In this document: piece by piece, positions 41,366 through 49,103 of the stretch
Layout of the letters: each line of letters opens with the position of its first letter
Position numbering within the stretch: position 1 is the stretch's first letter
Origin: Streptomyces lincolnensis
Lineage (GTDB): Bacteria > Actinomycetota > Actinomycetes > Streptomycetales > Streptomycetaceae
NCBI RefSeq assembly: GCF_001685355.1
Contig: NZ_CP016438.1
Coordinates: 434,001-498,000, forward strand
DNA: 64,000 bases
Reading direction: 5' to 3'
Made by a program: the position numbers and the translations under genes
The notes under the pieces: model-generated
Database searches by the model: none
What the model was told of the DNA's origin: nothing
Seen by the model: the letters and a program-made list of their open reading frames with translations, nothing else

Positions 41366-42471
41366 CAATAGACCCCTTCGATGACGGCCGCGTCGTCGAA
41401 GCTGGCGACCGGGGCCACCTGGGCGACGGAGTCCCCCAACTGACCCTCCGGCGGGCGCATCCGCACGGCGGTGTCGCGTTCGAGGTTGTTCGGCAGCAGC
41501 ATCCCCTTGCTGATGTGGTTCATCACGACCTGGCCGCGCTCGCCGTACGGGACGTTCTCCCCGGTCGCGGGATCGATGACCGAGAAGGAGATGTAGGGCG
41601 AGAGGGGATCGAAGACGCAGGCGTCCTCACCGGTGGTGTCGACGCGCTCCAGGGAACCGCCCAGGATCATCGTGCTGCCGTAGGCGCCCTGCAGTTGGAC
41701 ACCGGGGAAGACCTCGGTGCGGAACAGGTGCCGGGTGTCGGCGTCCATGTGCGCCCCGCCCCACTGGATGAGCGAGACCTTCCTGTTGATCAGTTCGACC
41801 AGCCGCTCGTCCTGGGCCAGGCGCTCCAGCAGCGGCGGAGTCGTGATCATCACCCCGACGTCCTGGGTCTCCAGCAGGTGGCGGGCCTGGTTGACGAGGT
41901 GCTCGGCATAGCGTCCGGCGTCCTCCGCGCGTCCCTCGCCGATGCACTTCTTCACCCACCGGGGGTCCATGTCGATGGTGAAGAGGATGCCGCCGCTGCG
42001 GCGTGCGCCCTCGCGCAGCGCGGCTCCGAAGATGTGCGGGCCGTCCGGCATCAGGGCGAGCCAGTTGACGTTCCGCGGACAGCCCCGCTCGTCCAGCTTG
42101 CGCTGACTGAACGTCAGCCAGCGTTCCATCCAGTCGTTCATGCACACGACGCGCTTGGGCGCCCCCGTGGTGCCGCCGCTCTCGTAGACGCCGTAGAGGT
42201 CGTCGAAGGAGCCGTAGCCGCGGGGGATCAGATCCTCCGCGCGGACCTCGCGCAGTTCGTTGACGACATTGGGAAACAGCTTCAGGTCGTCGAAGGTGTG
42301 CACGTCCGCGCGCGGATCGAAGTCGAGCTTCTTGGCCCGCTCCAGCCAGAACGGGGATCCGGTCTCCGGGCTGAAGTGCCACTGCATCGCCGCTTCGAGC
42401 AGTTCCCGGGCTCCCGGAGTCTCGTCCATCGGGCAGTCGAGCACCCGGTCCACGTGACTGTGGTTCGACAT
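41365..42471 (-). CDS. EhpF/LuxE-like AMP-forming acyl-activating enzyme
   Basis: A 368-residue adenylating enzyme, about the length I recall for EhpF. The phosphate loop is YESGGTTGAPKRVV (about residue 98), followed by QGAYGSTMILGG and YGERGQVVMNHISKGMLLPNN near the C-terminus; it lacks the large mobile C-terminal domain of ordinary CoA ligases, so acyl-AMP or acyl transfer to a partner is more likely than CoA release. AAAGGA precedes the ATG. It is the first gene of the ten-gene minus-strand operon and faces the carboxylase gene across 145 bp. Confidence 0.82.
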   Translation of the reverse strand: MSNHSHVDRVLDCPMDETPGARELLEAAMQWHFSPETGSPFWLERAKKLDFDPRADVHTFDDLKLFPNVVNELREVRAEDLIPRGYGSFDDLYGVYESGGTTGAPKRVVCMNDWMERWLTFSQRKLDERGCPRNVNWLALMPDGPHIFGAALREGARRSGGILFTIDMDPRWVKKCIGEGRAEDAGRYAEHLVNQARHLLETQDVGVMITTPPLLERLAQDERLVELINRKVSLIQWGGAHMDADTRHLFRTEVFPGVQLQGAYGSTMILGGSLERVDTTGEDACVFDPLSPYISFSVIDPATGENVPYGERGQVVMNHISKGMLLPNNLERDTAVRMRPPEGQLGDSVAQVAPVASFDDAAVIEGVY

Positions 42472-42545
42472 CTGCGTCCTTTCACTGCTCGGTCCCACCG
42501 GCCGTTCCCACCGGAGATCGTTGCGATCGCCATGGTGGCACGCAA

Positions 42546-42578
42546 TATATGCACAGTCAAGAGATGTGCACACCTTGA
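42546..42578. promoter_or_regulatory. Dyad-rich divergent promoter region of the PKS operon
   Basis: TGCACA (42550-42555) and TGTGCA (42565-42570) form an inverted pair, and TCAAG (42557-42561)/CTTGA (42574-42578) surround the palindrome TGTGCACA. The segment TATGCACAGTCAAGA (42548-42562) also resembles 29719-29734 at the other divergent promoter of the cluster. Confidence 0.5.
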
Positions 42579-42616
42579 TGGTTGAGTTACCCTCGGACGG
42601 CAGAAGGGGGGCCAGG

Positions 42617-44200
42617 ATGACGGAGATCCAGGAGCCGCCCGCCGCCGCGACGGATGCGCGGGGACGGGTCGCGGAGCTACGGGCGCTGCGCGAAAGGGCA
42701 TTGCGAGGCCCGGACGAGCGGGCGACCCGGACGCAGCACGCCCGGGGAAAGCTGACGGCACGGGAGCGGATCGAACTCCTGCTGGACAATGGCTCCTTCT
42801 GTGAGACGGAGCCCCTGCGCCGGCACCGGGCCACAGGGTTCGGGCTGGAGGAGAAGAGGCCCCACACGGACGGTGTGATCACGGGGTGGGGAACGGTGTA
42901 CGGGCGGACCGTGTTCGTCTACGCCCACGACTTCCGGATCTTCGGCGGCGCGCTGGGCGAGGCCCACGCCTCGAAGATCCACAAAATCATGGACATGGCC
43001 ATCTCGGCGGGTGCGCCCTTGGTCGGCCTCAACGACGGCGCGGGGGCCCGCATCCAGGAGGGCGTCACAGCGCTCGCCGGGTACGGCGGCATCTTCCGGC
43101 GCCACACCCTGGCCTCCGGAGTGATTCCGCAGATCTCGGTGATCCTCGGCCCCTGCGCGGGCGGCGCCGCCTACTCCCCGGCACTCACCGACTTCGTCTT
43201 CATGGTGCGGGAGACCGCGCAGATGTTCATCACCGGCCCTGACGTGGTCCGGGCCGTCACCGGGGCGAAGGTGTCCCACAACGGGCTCGGCGGTGCGGAT
43301 GTGCACGCGACGACGTCCGGCGTCTGCCACTTCGCCTACGACGACGAGGCCGCCTGCCTGGAGGACGTGCGCTACCTGCTCACCCTGCTGCCGGCCAACA
43401 ACCGCGAGATCCCCGAGGCGTTACCCACCACCGACCCGGCCGAACGCCGCTCGGACCTCCTGCTGGACCTGGTGCCGGCGGACGGCAACCGGCCCTACGA
43501 CATGCGCCAGGTCATCGAGGAACTCGTGGACGACGGCGACCACTTGGAGATCCACGAGCACTGGGCCACCAACATCATCTGCACGCTGGCCCGCCTGGAC
43601 GGCCACGTCGTGGGCATCGTCGCCAACCAGCCCCAGCGGCTGGCCGGCGCCCTGGACATCGAGGCCAGCGAGAAGGCGGCCCGTTTCGTCCAGCTGTGCG
43701 ACGCGTTCAACATCCCCCTCGTCACACTGCTCGACGTCCCCGGCTTCCTGCCCGGCGTCGACCAGGAACACGGCGGCATCATCCGGCACGGAGCGAAGCT
43801 GCTGTACGCCTACTGCAACGCCACCGTCCCCCGGGTCTCCGTCGTGCTCCGCAAGGCCTACGGCGGTGCCTACATCGTCATGGACTCCCAGTCCATCGGT
43901 GCCGACGTCACCTACGCCTGGCCCACGAACGAGATCGCCGTCATGGGGGCCGAGGGCGCGGCCGACATCATCTTCCGCAAGCGCATCGCCGAGGCCGACG
44001 ACCCCGAGGTGATGCGCGCCCGCCTCATCAAGGAGTACAGGTCCGAACTGATGCACCCGTACTACGCGGCCGAACGCGGCCTCGTCGACGAGGTCATCGA
44101 CCCGGCCGACACCCGCCCCGTCCTCGTCCGCACCCTGGCGATGCTCCGCACCAAGCACGCCGACCTGCCCTCCCGCAAACACGGCAACCCACCGCAGTAA
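42617..44200 (+). CDS. Acyl-CoA carboxylase beta (carboxyltransferase) subunit
   Basis: A 527-residue PccB/AccB-like carboxyltransferase with both crotonase-like halves: GTVYGRTVFVYAHDFRIFGGALGE, GLNDGAGARIQEGV, GPCAGGAAYSPALTDF (N-terminal oxyanion site), and GFLPGVDQEHGGIIRHGAK, KAYGGAYIVMDSQSIGAD (C-terminal). It needs a biotinylated alpha subunit encoded elsewhere. Placed divergently from the PKS operon it probably boosts malonyl-CoA supply for polyketide extension. The ATG is close behind GGGGGGCCAGG. Confidence 0.9.
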   Translation: MTEIQEPPAAATDARGRVAELRALRERALRGPDERATRTQHARGKLTARERIELLLDNGSFCETEPLRRHRATGFGLEEKRPHTDGVITGWGTVYGRTVFVYAHDFRIFGGALGEAHASKIHKIMDMAISAGAPLVGLNDGAGARIQEGVTALAGYGGIFRRHTLASGVIPQISVILGPCAGGAAYSPALTDFVFMVRETAQMFITGPDVVRAVTGAKVSHNGLGGADVHATTSGVCHFAYDDEAACLEDVRYLLTLLPANNREIPEALPTTDPAERRSDLLLDLVPADGNRPYDMRQVIEELVDDGDHLEIHEHWATNIICTLARLDGHVVGIVANQPQRLAGALDIEASEKAARFVQLCDAFNIPLVTLLDVPGFLPGVDQEHGGIIRHGAKLLYAYCNATVPRVSVVLRKAYGGAYIVMDSQSIGADVTYAWPTNEIAVMGAEGAADIIFRKRIAEADDPEVMRARLIKEYRSELMHPYYAAERGLVDEVIDPADTRPVLVRTLAMLRTKHADLPSRKHGNPPQ

Positions 44201-44296
44201 GCGGTGGCAGCGGTTCCCGCGCACACACCACCCGCCTCACGCCCCCGAGTTGTCGTGACGGCCGAAGGCCGCGGGGTCGTCAGCGGTACACCCTCT

Positions 44297-44419
44297 TCAC
44301 CTGCTCGGTCGCGGGACACCCAGCATCCGTACGAGCTGGGCGAGTTCCTCCTGGAAGAGCTTCTCCGGGCTGGTGGTCCGGGTGTGTGGACCCGGTGCGA
44401 TCTGGGATTCCGGGCCCAA
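44297..44419 (-). CDS. Possible 40-aa ORF or degraded gene end
   Basis: From a TTG with AAGGG upstream the frame reads LGPESQIAPGPHTRTTSPEK and then LFQEELAQLVRMLGVPRPSR before a stop. The second half forms a clean amphipathic helix with protein-like codon use, unlike the surrounding gap. It may be a small protein or the surviving C-terminus of a lost regulator. The rest of 44201-44489 shows no gene. Confidence 0.25.
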   Translation of the reverse strand: MGPESQIAPGPHTRTTSPEKLFQEELAQLVRMLGVPRPSR

Positions 44420-44489
44420 CTGCCCTTGTGTGCCTCTATGTTCGCTGCGGCACGTCCTCGACATACCGCGCCTTCAGGAGGTCTCCCGC

Positions 44490-44927
44490 ATGCGTACCGC
44501 GTTCCGTACCGCCGTGACGTCCGGGGCGGTGGCCGTCACCACCGTCCTCGTCTGCTCCACCGCCCAGGCGACGCCGCCGGGGCCGGGTGTCACCGGCAGA
44601 GTGATCAGCCAGACCACCGTCGGCGGCACGGACTACATCCTGCGGGAGGTCTCCATCCCGCCCGGCCAGGCCACCGGCTGGCACTACCACGACGGTCCCC
44701 TCTACGCCTACGTGCAGCAGGGCACCCTCAGCCACTTCGACTCCACGTGCGCCTCCGACGGCGTCTACCCCAAGGGCAGTGCCGTCGAGGAACCGGCCGG
44801 GCCTGCCAACGTCCACATCGGCCGCAACCTGGGCGGGACCACCGTCGTCCTCGACGTGCTCTACGTGCTGCCGCACGGCGCGCCCCTCTCGCGGGACGCA
44901 CCCAACCCGGGCTGCTCGTTCGAGTGA
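44490..44927 (+). CDS. Secreted cupin-domain protein
   Basis: A 145-residue protein. Residues 1-27 form a Sec signal ending around AQA. The rest is a single cupin: GWHYHDGPLYAYVQQGTLSHF carries the HxH(x)nE-like metal site with the Glu replaced, followed by the second motif NVHIGRNLGG. AGGAGG precedes the ATG. Secreted cupins of this length are common in streptomycetes and of unknown role; a sugar- or metal-binding function is possible. Confidence 0.8.
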   Translation: MRTAFRTAVTSGAVAVTTVLVCSTAQATPPGPGVTGRVISQTTVGGTDYILREVSIPPGQATGWHYHDGPLYAYVQQGTLSHFDSTCASDGVYPKGSAVEEPAGPANVHIGRNLGGTTVVLDVLYVLPHGAPLSRDAPNPGCSFE

Positions 44928-44942
44928 CCCGGGAGCGGGTGC

Positions 44943-47324
44943 TCAGAACGACGGCGGTTCCAGTGACTGCTCCGCCCAGATCGTCTTGCCCCGGGGTGTC
45001 TGCCGGCTCCCCCAGCGCTGGGTGAGCTGGGCGACCAGGAGCAGGCCGCGGCCTCCCTCGTCGAAGGCGTGGGCGCGGCGCAGGTGCGGTGAGGTGGAAC
45101 TGCCGTCGGAGACCTCGCAGATGAGGGTGCGGTCGCGGATCAGCCGCAGCCGGATGGGCGGGGCGCCGTAGCGGATCGCGTTGGTGACCAGTTCACTGAC
45201 GACCAGTTCGGTGACGAAGGCGGCCTCGTCCAGGCCCCACGCGGTGAGCTGCTCGGTGGCCGCCTGCCGGGTCGCGGCCACGTGGACGGGGTCGGGTGGG
45301 ACCTCCCAGGTGGCCACGCGGTCGGTGCCCAGCGCCCGGGTGCGGGCCAGCAGCAGGGCCACGTCGTCACCGGGCTCCTCCGGCAGGACAGCCTTGAGGA
45401 CGGTGTCGCACAGGGCGTCGAGGGTGTCGGTGCGCGCCGTCAGGGCGCGGCAGAGTTCCTCGGTGGCGTGGTCGACGTCGCGGTCGCGGTCCTCGACGAG
45501 CCCGTCCGTGTAGAGGGCGACGACGGAGCCCTCGGGCAGCTCCATCTCGGTCGCCTCGAAGGGCAGGCCGCCGACACCGAGCGGCGGTCCCGCGGACAGG
45601 GGGACGAGCCGTGAGGTGCCGTCGGGCAGCACCAGGGCGGGCGGCGGATGGCCGGCGGAGGCCAGGGTGAGGCGGCGGGAGACCGGGTCGTAGACGGCGT
45701 AGAGGCAGGTGGCGCCCAGCTCCGCGACCTCGTCGTCGCGGTCGTCGGAGGCGAGGTGGGTGACCAGGTCGTCGAGGTGGGTGAGGAGCTCGTCGGGCGG
45801 CAGGTCCACGTCGGCGAGGGTGCGTACGGCCGTGCACAGCCGGCCCATGGTCGCCGACGAGGGGATGCCGTGTCCGACGACGTCGCCGACGACCAGGGCT
45901 ACCCGGCTGCCGGAGAGCGGGATCACGTCGAACCAGTCGCCGCCGATCCCGGCCAGCGAACCAGAGGGCAGATAGCGGTGGGCGACCTCCACCACGGCCT
46001 GCCCGGGCAGGCCCCGGGGCAGCAGGCTGTTCTGGAGGGCGAGGGCGGTGGTGCGTTCGCGGGCGAAGCGGCGGGCGTTGTCGATGCAGACGGCGGCACG
46101 GCTGGCGAGTTCCTCGGCGAGGACGGCGTCGTCCGCGTCGTAGTCGTCCGGGTGGGCGATGCGGACGGCCACCATGACGCCCAGCGTGGTGCCGCGGGCC
46201 CGCAGCGGGACCGTGAGGAGGGAGTGCACGCCGGCGCGGTGGCGGCGGCCGGCGGGGGCCTGGGCGTTGCGGGAGGCGACCCAGCGCATGAAGTCCGGCT
46301 CGCCCGCCCGCCTGCTCACCGCCCTTCCCTGCCGGAGGGCCTGGGCGGGTGGTGAGTAGGCGGGGTAGACGTCCGCCTCGCCCAGGTGCACGGCCGCCTC
46401 CGGGGTGCCCTCGGTGCCGGAGCCGTGGGCGACGCGGCGCAGCACGATGTCGCCGTCGAGCACGGTCGGGGGTTGTTCGTCCGCCCCTAGGACCCATTCG
46501 AGCAGGTCGACGCTGACGAAGTCGGCGTACTGGGGGACGAGGAGTTCCACCAGTTCCTCGGCGGTGCGGGTCACGTCGAGGGTGGTGCCGATGCGGGCCG
46601 CCGCGGTGTTCAGCAGGGCCAGTCGTTGCCGGGCCCAGTACTGGTCGCTGCTGTCGAGGGCCGCGAGGGCGACACCGGTCACCCGGCCGGACTCGTCGCG
46701 GACGGGCCACATCTCGGTGCTCCAGGCGTGCTCCCGGTTGAGGGCGGGCGCTCCCGTGAAGCTCTCGTAGTGGACCGGGCGCCCGGTCTCGGCCACTTGG
46801 CGGAGCTTGTTGTGGAAGCCCCGGCTGTGCTCGGCGTCCTCCACGGTCTCCGGGAAGTCGCGGCCGAGCAGTGCCTCCTCGGAGACGCCCATGACCCGGC
46901 AGGCCGTGTCGTTCAGGCGCAGATAGCGCTGGCGGGTGTCGAAGACCGACATCGACACCGAGGCCTGCTGGAAGGCCCGTCCGGCCAGGGTGGTCTCGGG
47001 GCCGCCCGCCGGGTCGGCGGTGATCACATAGCCGCTCGGCGCGCCGTCCGCGCCGAGCACGGGACACGCCCGCAGGGTGAGTGTGACGGGCGAACCGTCC
47101 CGGCGCCGCAGCATGACCGCGCCGGTCAGCGCCGTCACGGCCTGCTCCGACGGGTCCGCGGCGAGCAGCTCCCGGGCCGCGCGTCCCACGACTTCCTCAG
47201 CCGGGTATCCCGTCAGCTGCCGGGCGCCCTCGCTCCACCCCGTCAGGATGCCGTGGGCATCCATGGTCGCCGCAGCGGAGACGTGCTCCATATCATCCAG
47301 GATGGTCCCTTTGTCGGACCGCAT
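44943..47324 (-). CDS. PAS-GAF-SpoIIE phosphatase with C-terminal HATPase
   Basis: A 793-residue multi-domain signalling protein. In order: PAS 1 (about 15-105, ILTGWSEGARQLTGYPAEEVVGR), PAS 2 (about 115-225), GAF (about 240-415), PP2C/SpoIIE phosphatase (about 430-650, with GGDWFDVIPLSGSRVALVVGDVVGHGI and YTDGLVEDRD) and a RsbW-like kinase domain (about 665-790, ELVVSELVTNAIRYGAPP, RGLLLVAQLTQRWG). It controls an anti-sigma/anti-anti-sigma circuit in response to small molecules. The ATG at 47324 lacks a clear ribosome site; the internal ATG beginning MEHVSAAA is another start. Confidence 0.88.
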   Translation of the reverse strand: MRSDKGTILDDMEHVSAAATMDAHGILTGWSEGARQLTGYPAEEVVGRAARELLAADPSEQAVTALTGAVMLRRRDGSPVTLTLRACPVLGADGAPSGYVITADPAGGPETTLAGRAFQQASVSMSVFDTRQRYLRLNDTACRVMGVSEEALLGRDFPETVEDAEHSRGFHNKLRQVAETGRPVHYESFTGAPALNREHAWSTEMWPVRDESGRVTGVALAALDSSDQYWARQRLALLNTAAARIGTTLDVTRTAEELVELLVPQYADFVSVDLLEWVLGADEQPPTVLDGDIVLRRVAHGSGTEGTPEAAVHLGEADVYPAYSPPAQALRQGRAVSRRAGEPDFMRWVASRNAQAPAGRRHRAGVHSLLTVPLRARGTTLGVMVAVRIAHPDDYDADDAVLAEELASRAAVCIDNARRFARERTTALALQNSLLPRGLPGQAVVEVAHRYLPSGSLAGIGGDWFDVIPLSGSRVALVVGDVVGHGIPSSATMGRLCTAVRTLADVDLPPDELLTHLDDLVTHLASDDRDDEVAELGATCLYAVYDPVSRRLTLASAGHPPPALVLPDGTSRLVPLSAGPPLGVGGLPFEATEMELPEGSVVALYTDGLVEDRDRDVDHATEELCRALTARTDTLDALCDTVLKAVLPEEPGDDVALLLARTRALGTDRVATWEVPPDPVHVAATRQAATEQLTAWGLDEAAFVTELVVSELVTNAIRYGAPPIRLRLIRDRTLICEVSDGSSTSPHLRRAHAFDEGGRGLLLVAQLTQRWGSRQTPRGKTIWAEQSLEPPSF

Positions 47325-47355
47325 CAAGCGAAACGCGGCAACCGGGGCTCCGCTG

Positions 47356-47823
47356 TCACTTCCGGCGAGCGCGCAGCGCTTCGAGTGCCCGGTCCGCGTG
47401 GGTGTTCATCCGCAACTCGCTGCGCACGACTTCCAGCACTGTCCGGTTCTCGGCTATGACGAAGGTGGCGCGTTTGGTCGGTGCCAGGGAGAAGCCCCGC
47501 TTCACTCCGAACCGCTCCTGGATGGTGCCGTCGGCGTCGGACAGCAGGGGCATGCCGAGGGTGTGGCGTCCGGAGAACTCCTGCTGGCGTTCGACGGGGT
47601 CGCCGCTGACGCCGACGGGCCGGGCGCCGACGGCGGCGAACTCGGCGGCCAGATCGCGGAAGTGGCAGGCCTCGGCGGTGCAGCCCGGGGTCAGGGCGGC
47701 CGGGTAGAAGAACAGGACGACGGGTCCGTCGGCGAGCAGGTCGGACAGGCTGCGGGAGGTGCCGCTCTCGTCCGGCAGCGTGAAGTCCTCGACCGTGTCG
47801 CCGACCGCGATGCGGGCGCTCAT
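47356..47823 (-). CDS. Thioredoxin-dependent peroxiredoxin (Bcp-like)
   Basis: A 155-residue AhpC/TSA-family enzyme that reduces peroxides. The peroxidatic Cys is in FFYPAALTPGCTAEACHFRD (about residue 46), with the resolving Cys five residues later as in Bcp/PrxQ. GDTVEDFTLPDESGTSRSLS opens the domain. The ATG overlaps the stop of the DoxX-like gene (ATGA), so the two are coupled. Confidence 0.9.
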   Translation of the reverse strand: MSARIAVGDTVEDFTLPDESGTSRSLSDLLADGPVVLFFYPAALTPGCTAEACHFRDLAAEFAAVGARPVGVSGDPVERQQEFSGRHTLGMPLLSDADGTIQERFGVKRGFSLAPTKRATFVIAENRTVLEVVRSELRMNTHADRALEALRARRK

Positions 47824-48200
47824 GACCGGCCCTCCGCGTTCGCGGCGACACCACGTGCCCACAGGACGAGCGGCACCTGGAGCGGCAGGCGCCCGAGGGC
47901 GGCGGCCTTCTGCGGGGCGGGCCGGTTCCGCCAGTCGACGGCCATCTTCACGTTGGCGGGGAACACGCCGACGAAGAAGGCGGCCGTGGCCAGCGCGGCG
48001 GTGCGTCGGGTGCGCGGCAGCGCCACTCCCGCGGCCAGCGCCAGTTCGGCGGCGCCGCTCGCGTAGGTCCAGGTCCGGGGCGTGCCCGGCAGGCCGCGCG
48101 GCACGATCGCGTCGAACTGGCGTGGGGCGGCGAAGTGGGCGATCCCCGCGGTGGCCAACAGGCCTGCCAGCAATAGGGGTGAGCGTTCGGACCGGGACAC
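47820..48200 (-). CDS. DoxX-like small membrane protein
   Basis: A 126-residue protein with four predicted helices and the DoxX pattern LLLAGLLATAGIAHFAAPRQFDAIVPRGLPG, ASGAAELALAAGVAL, FPANVKMAVDW. The GTG follows AGGAGG at 5-nt spacing. DoxX proteins form membrane oxidoreductase complexes in redox stress defence in mycobacteria; coupling to a peroxiredoxin gene supports that role here. Confidence 0.85.
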   Translation of the reverse strand: MSRSERSPLLLAGLLATAGIAHFAAPRQFDAIVPRGLPGTPRTWTYASGAAELALAAGVALPRTRRTAALATAAFFVGVFPANVKMAVDWRNRPAPQKAAALGRLPLQVPLVLWARGVAANAEGRS

Positions 48201-48278
48201 GGTTCCTCCTCTGATGACCTGCCGCGCGATATTACTGGAGGGTATGAATCCGGCGTCGGGCAGGGCCGTCGTCCCGGC

Positions 48279-49049
48279 TCAGGAGCGACGGTTGTGGGTG
48301 CCGGGCGTGTAGCCGAACGCGCGGTGGAACACGTCGATGAACGCGCTGGCGGAGGACCAGCCGCAGCGGTGGGCGACGGTGGTGACGGGGGTGTCGTCGG
48401 CCAGCATGCGCAGGGCGTGATAGAGGCGCGACTGGGTGCGCCACTGCGGGAAGGTCATGCCGAACTCGCGGCGGAAGAGCCGGCTCAGGGTGCGTTCGCC
48501 GACACCGGTCGCCGCGCCGAGGGCGGCGAGGGTGCGGGTGTCCGCCGGGTCGGCGTGGACGATCCGGCAGACGGCGGCCAGCCGCGGGTCGTTCGGAGCG
48601 GGCAGGCGCAAGGGCTGTTGCGGCGAGGCGCGCAGTTGGTCGCGCAGGACGCCGAGCAGGCGTCGGCGTTCGGGGCCGTCGTCGTCGGGGTCGCGGGTGT
48701 AGGCGAGGATCAGCTCGCGCAGGAGGGGGCCGACGGCGAGGACGGTGGGGGTGTCCAGGCCGAGGGGGTTGTCGTCGGCGGGCAGTCCGACCAGGTGCAG
48801 ATCGAGCCGCCCGTGGGCGCGGTGGGCGTGCACAGTGCCGGCCGGGACCCAGATGGCCCGGGTGCCGGGCGCGAACCAGGTGCCGGCGTCGGTGGTGACG
48901 GCCAGGACCCCGGATCCCGCGTAGACGATCTGGTGGTCGTCGTGGCGGTGGGCGTCGATGCGGTCCCCGGCCGCCAGGTGCTGGGCGCGGGTCGGCGCCT
49001 CGGGGGTGTGGCGGGCGGCCGGGGCGCGGCTGTGGCGGATGTTCGGCAC
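48279..49049 (-). CDS. AraC-family transcriptional regulator
   Basis: A 256-residue regulator. A cupin-like sensory domain (DRIDAHRHDDHQIVYAGSGVLAV, residues about 25-150) precedes two C-terminal HTHs (TLAALGAATGVGERTLSRLFRREFGMTF and VTTVAHRCGWSSASAFIDVFHRAFGYTP). The GTG at 49049 is an estimate; no ribosome site is seen, and the divergent MFS gene starts 55 bp away, so a leaderless start is possible. AraC proteins of this shape usually control the divergent transporter. Confidence 0.85.
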   Translation of the reverse strand: MPNIRHSRAPAARHTPEAPTRAQHLAAGDRIDAHRHDDHQIVYAGSGVLAVTTDAGTWFAPGTRAIWVPAGTVHAHRAHGRLDLHLVGLPADDNPLGLDTPTVLAVGPLLRELILAYTRDPDDDGPERRRLLGVLRDQLRASPQQPLRLPAPNDPRLAAVCRIVHADPADTRTLAALGAATGVGERTLSRLFRREFGMTFPQWRTQSRLYHALRMLADDTPVTTVAHRCGWSSASAFIDVFHRAFGYTPGTHNRRS

Positions 49050-49103
49050 AAGGCGGCAGATTATCGGAAGCGGGCCGAGGGGCCGCCCCGTGACGATCGA
49101 CGG

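Noticed and set aside
27597..42471. Phenazine biosynthetic cluster
   Set aside because: A class II DAHP synthase and the EhpF/EhpG-like pair hint at phenazines, but the core genes for the isochorismatase, the dimerisation enzymes and the 2-amino-2-deoxyisochorismate synthase are absent, and the chorismate enzyme here is PabAB by its PIKGT motif.
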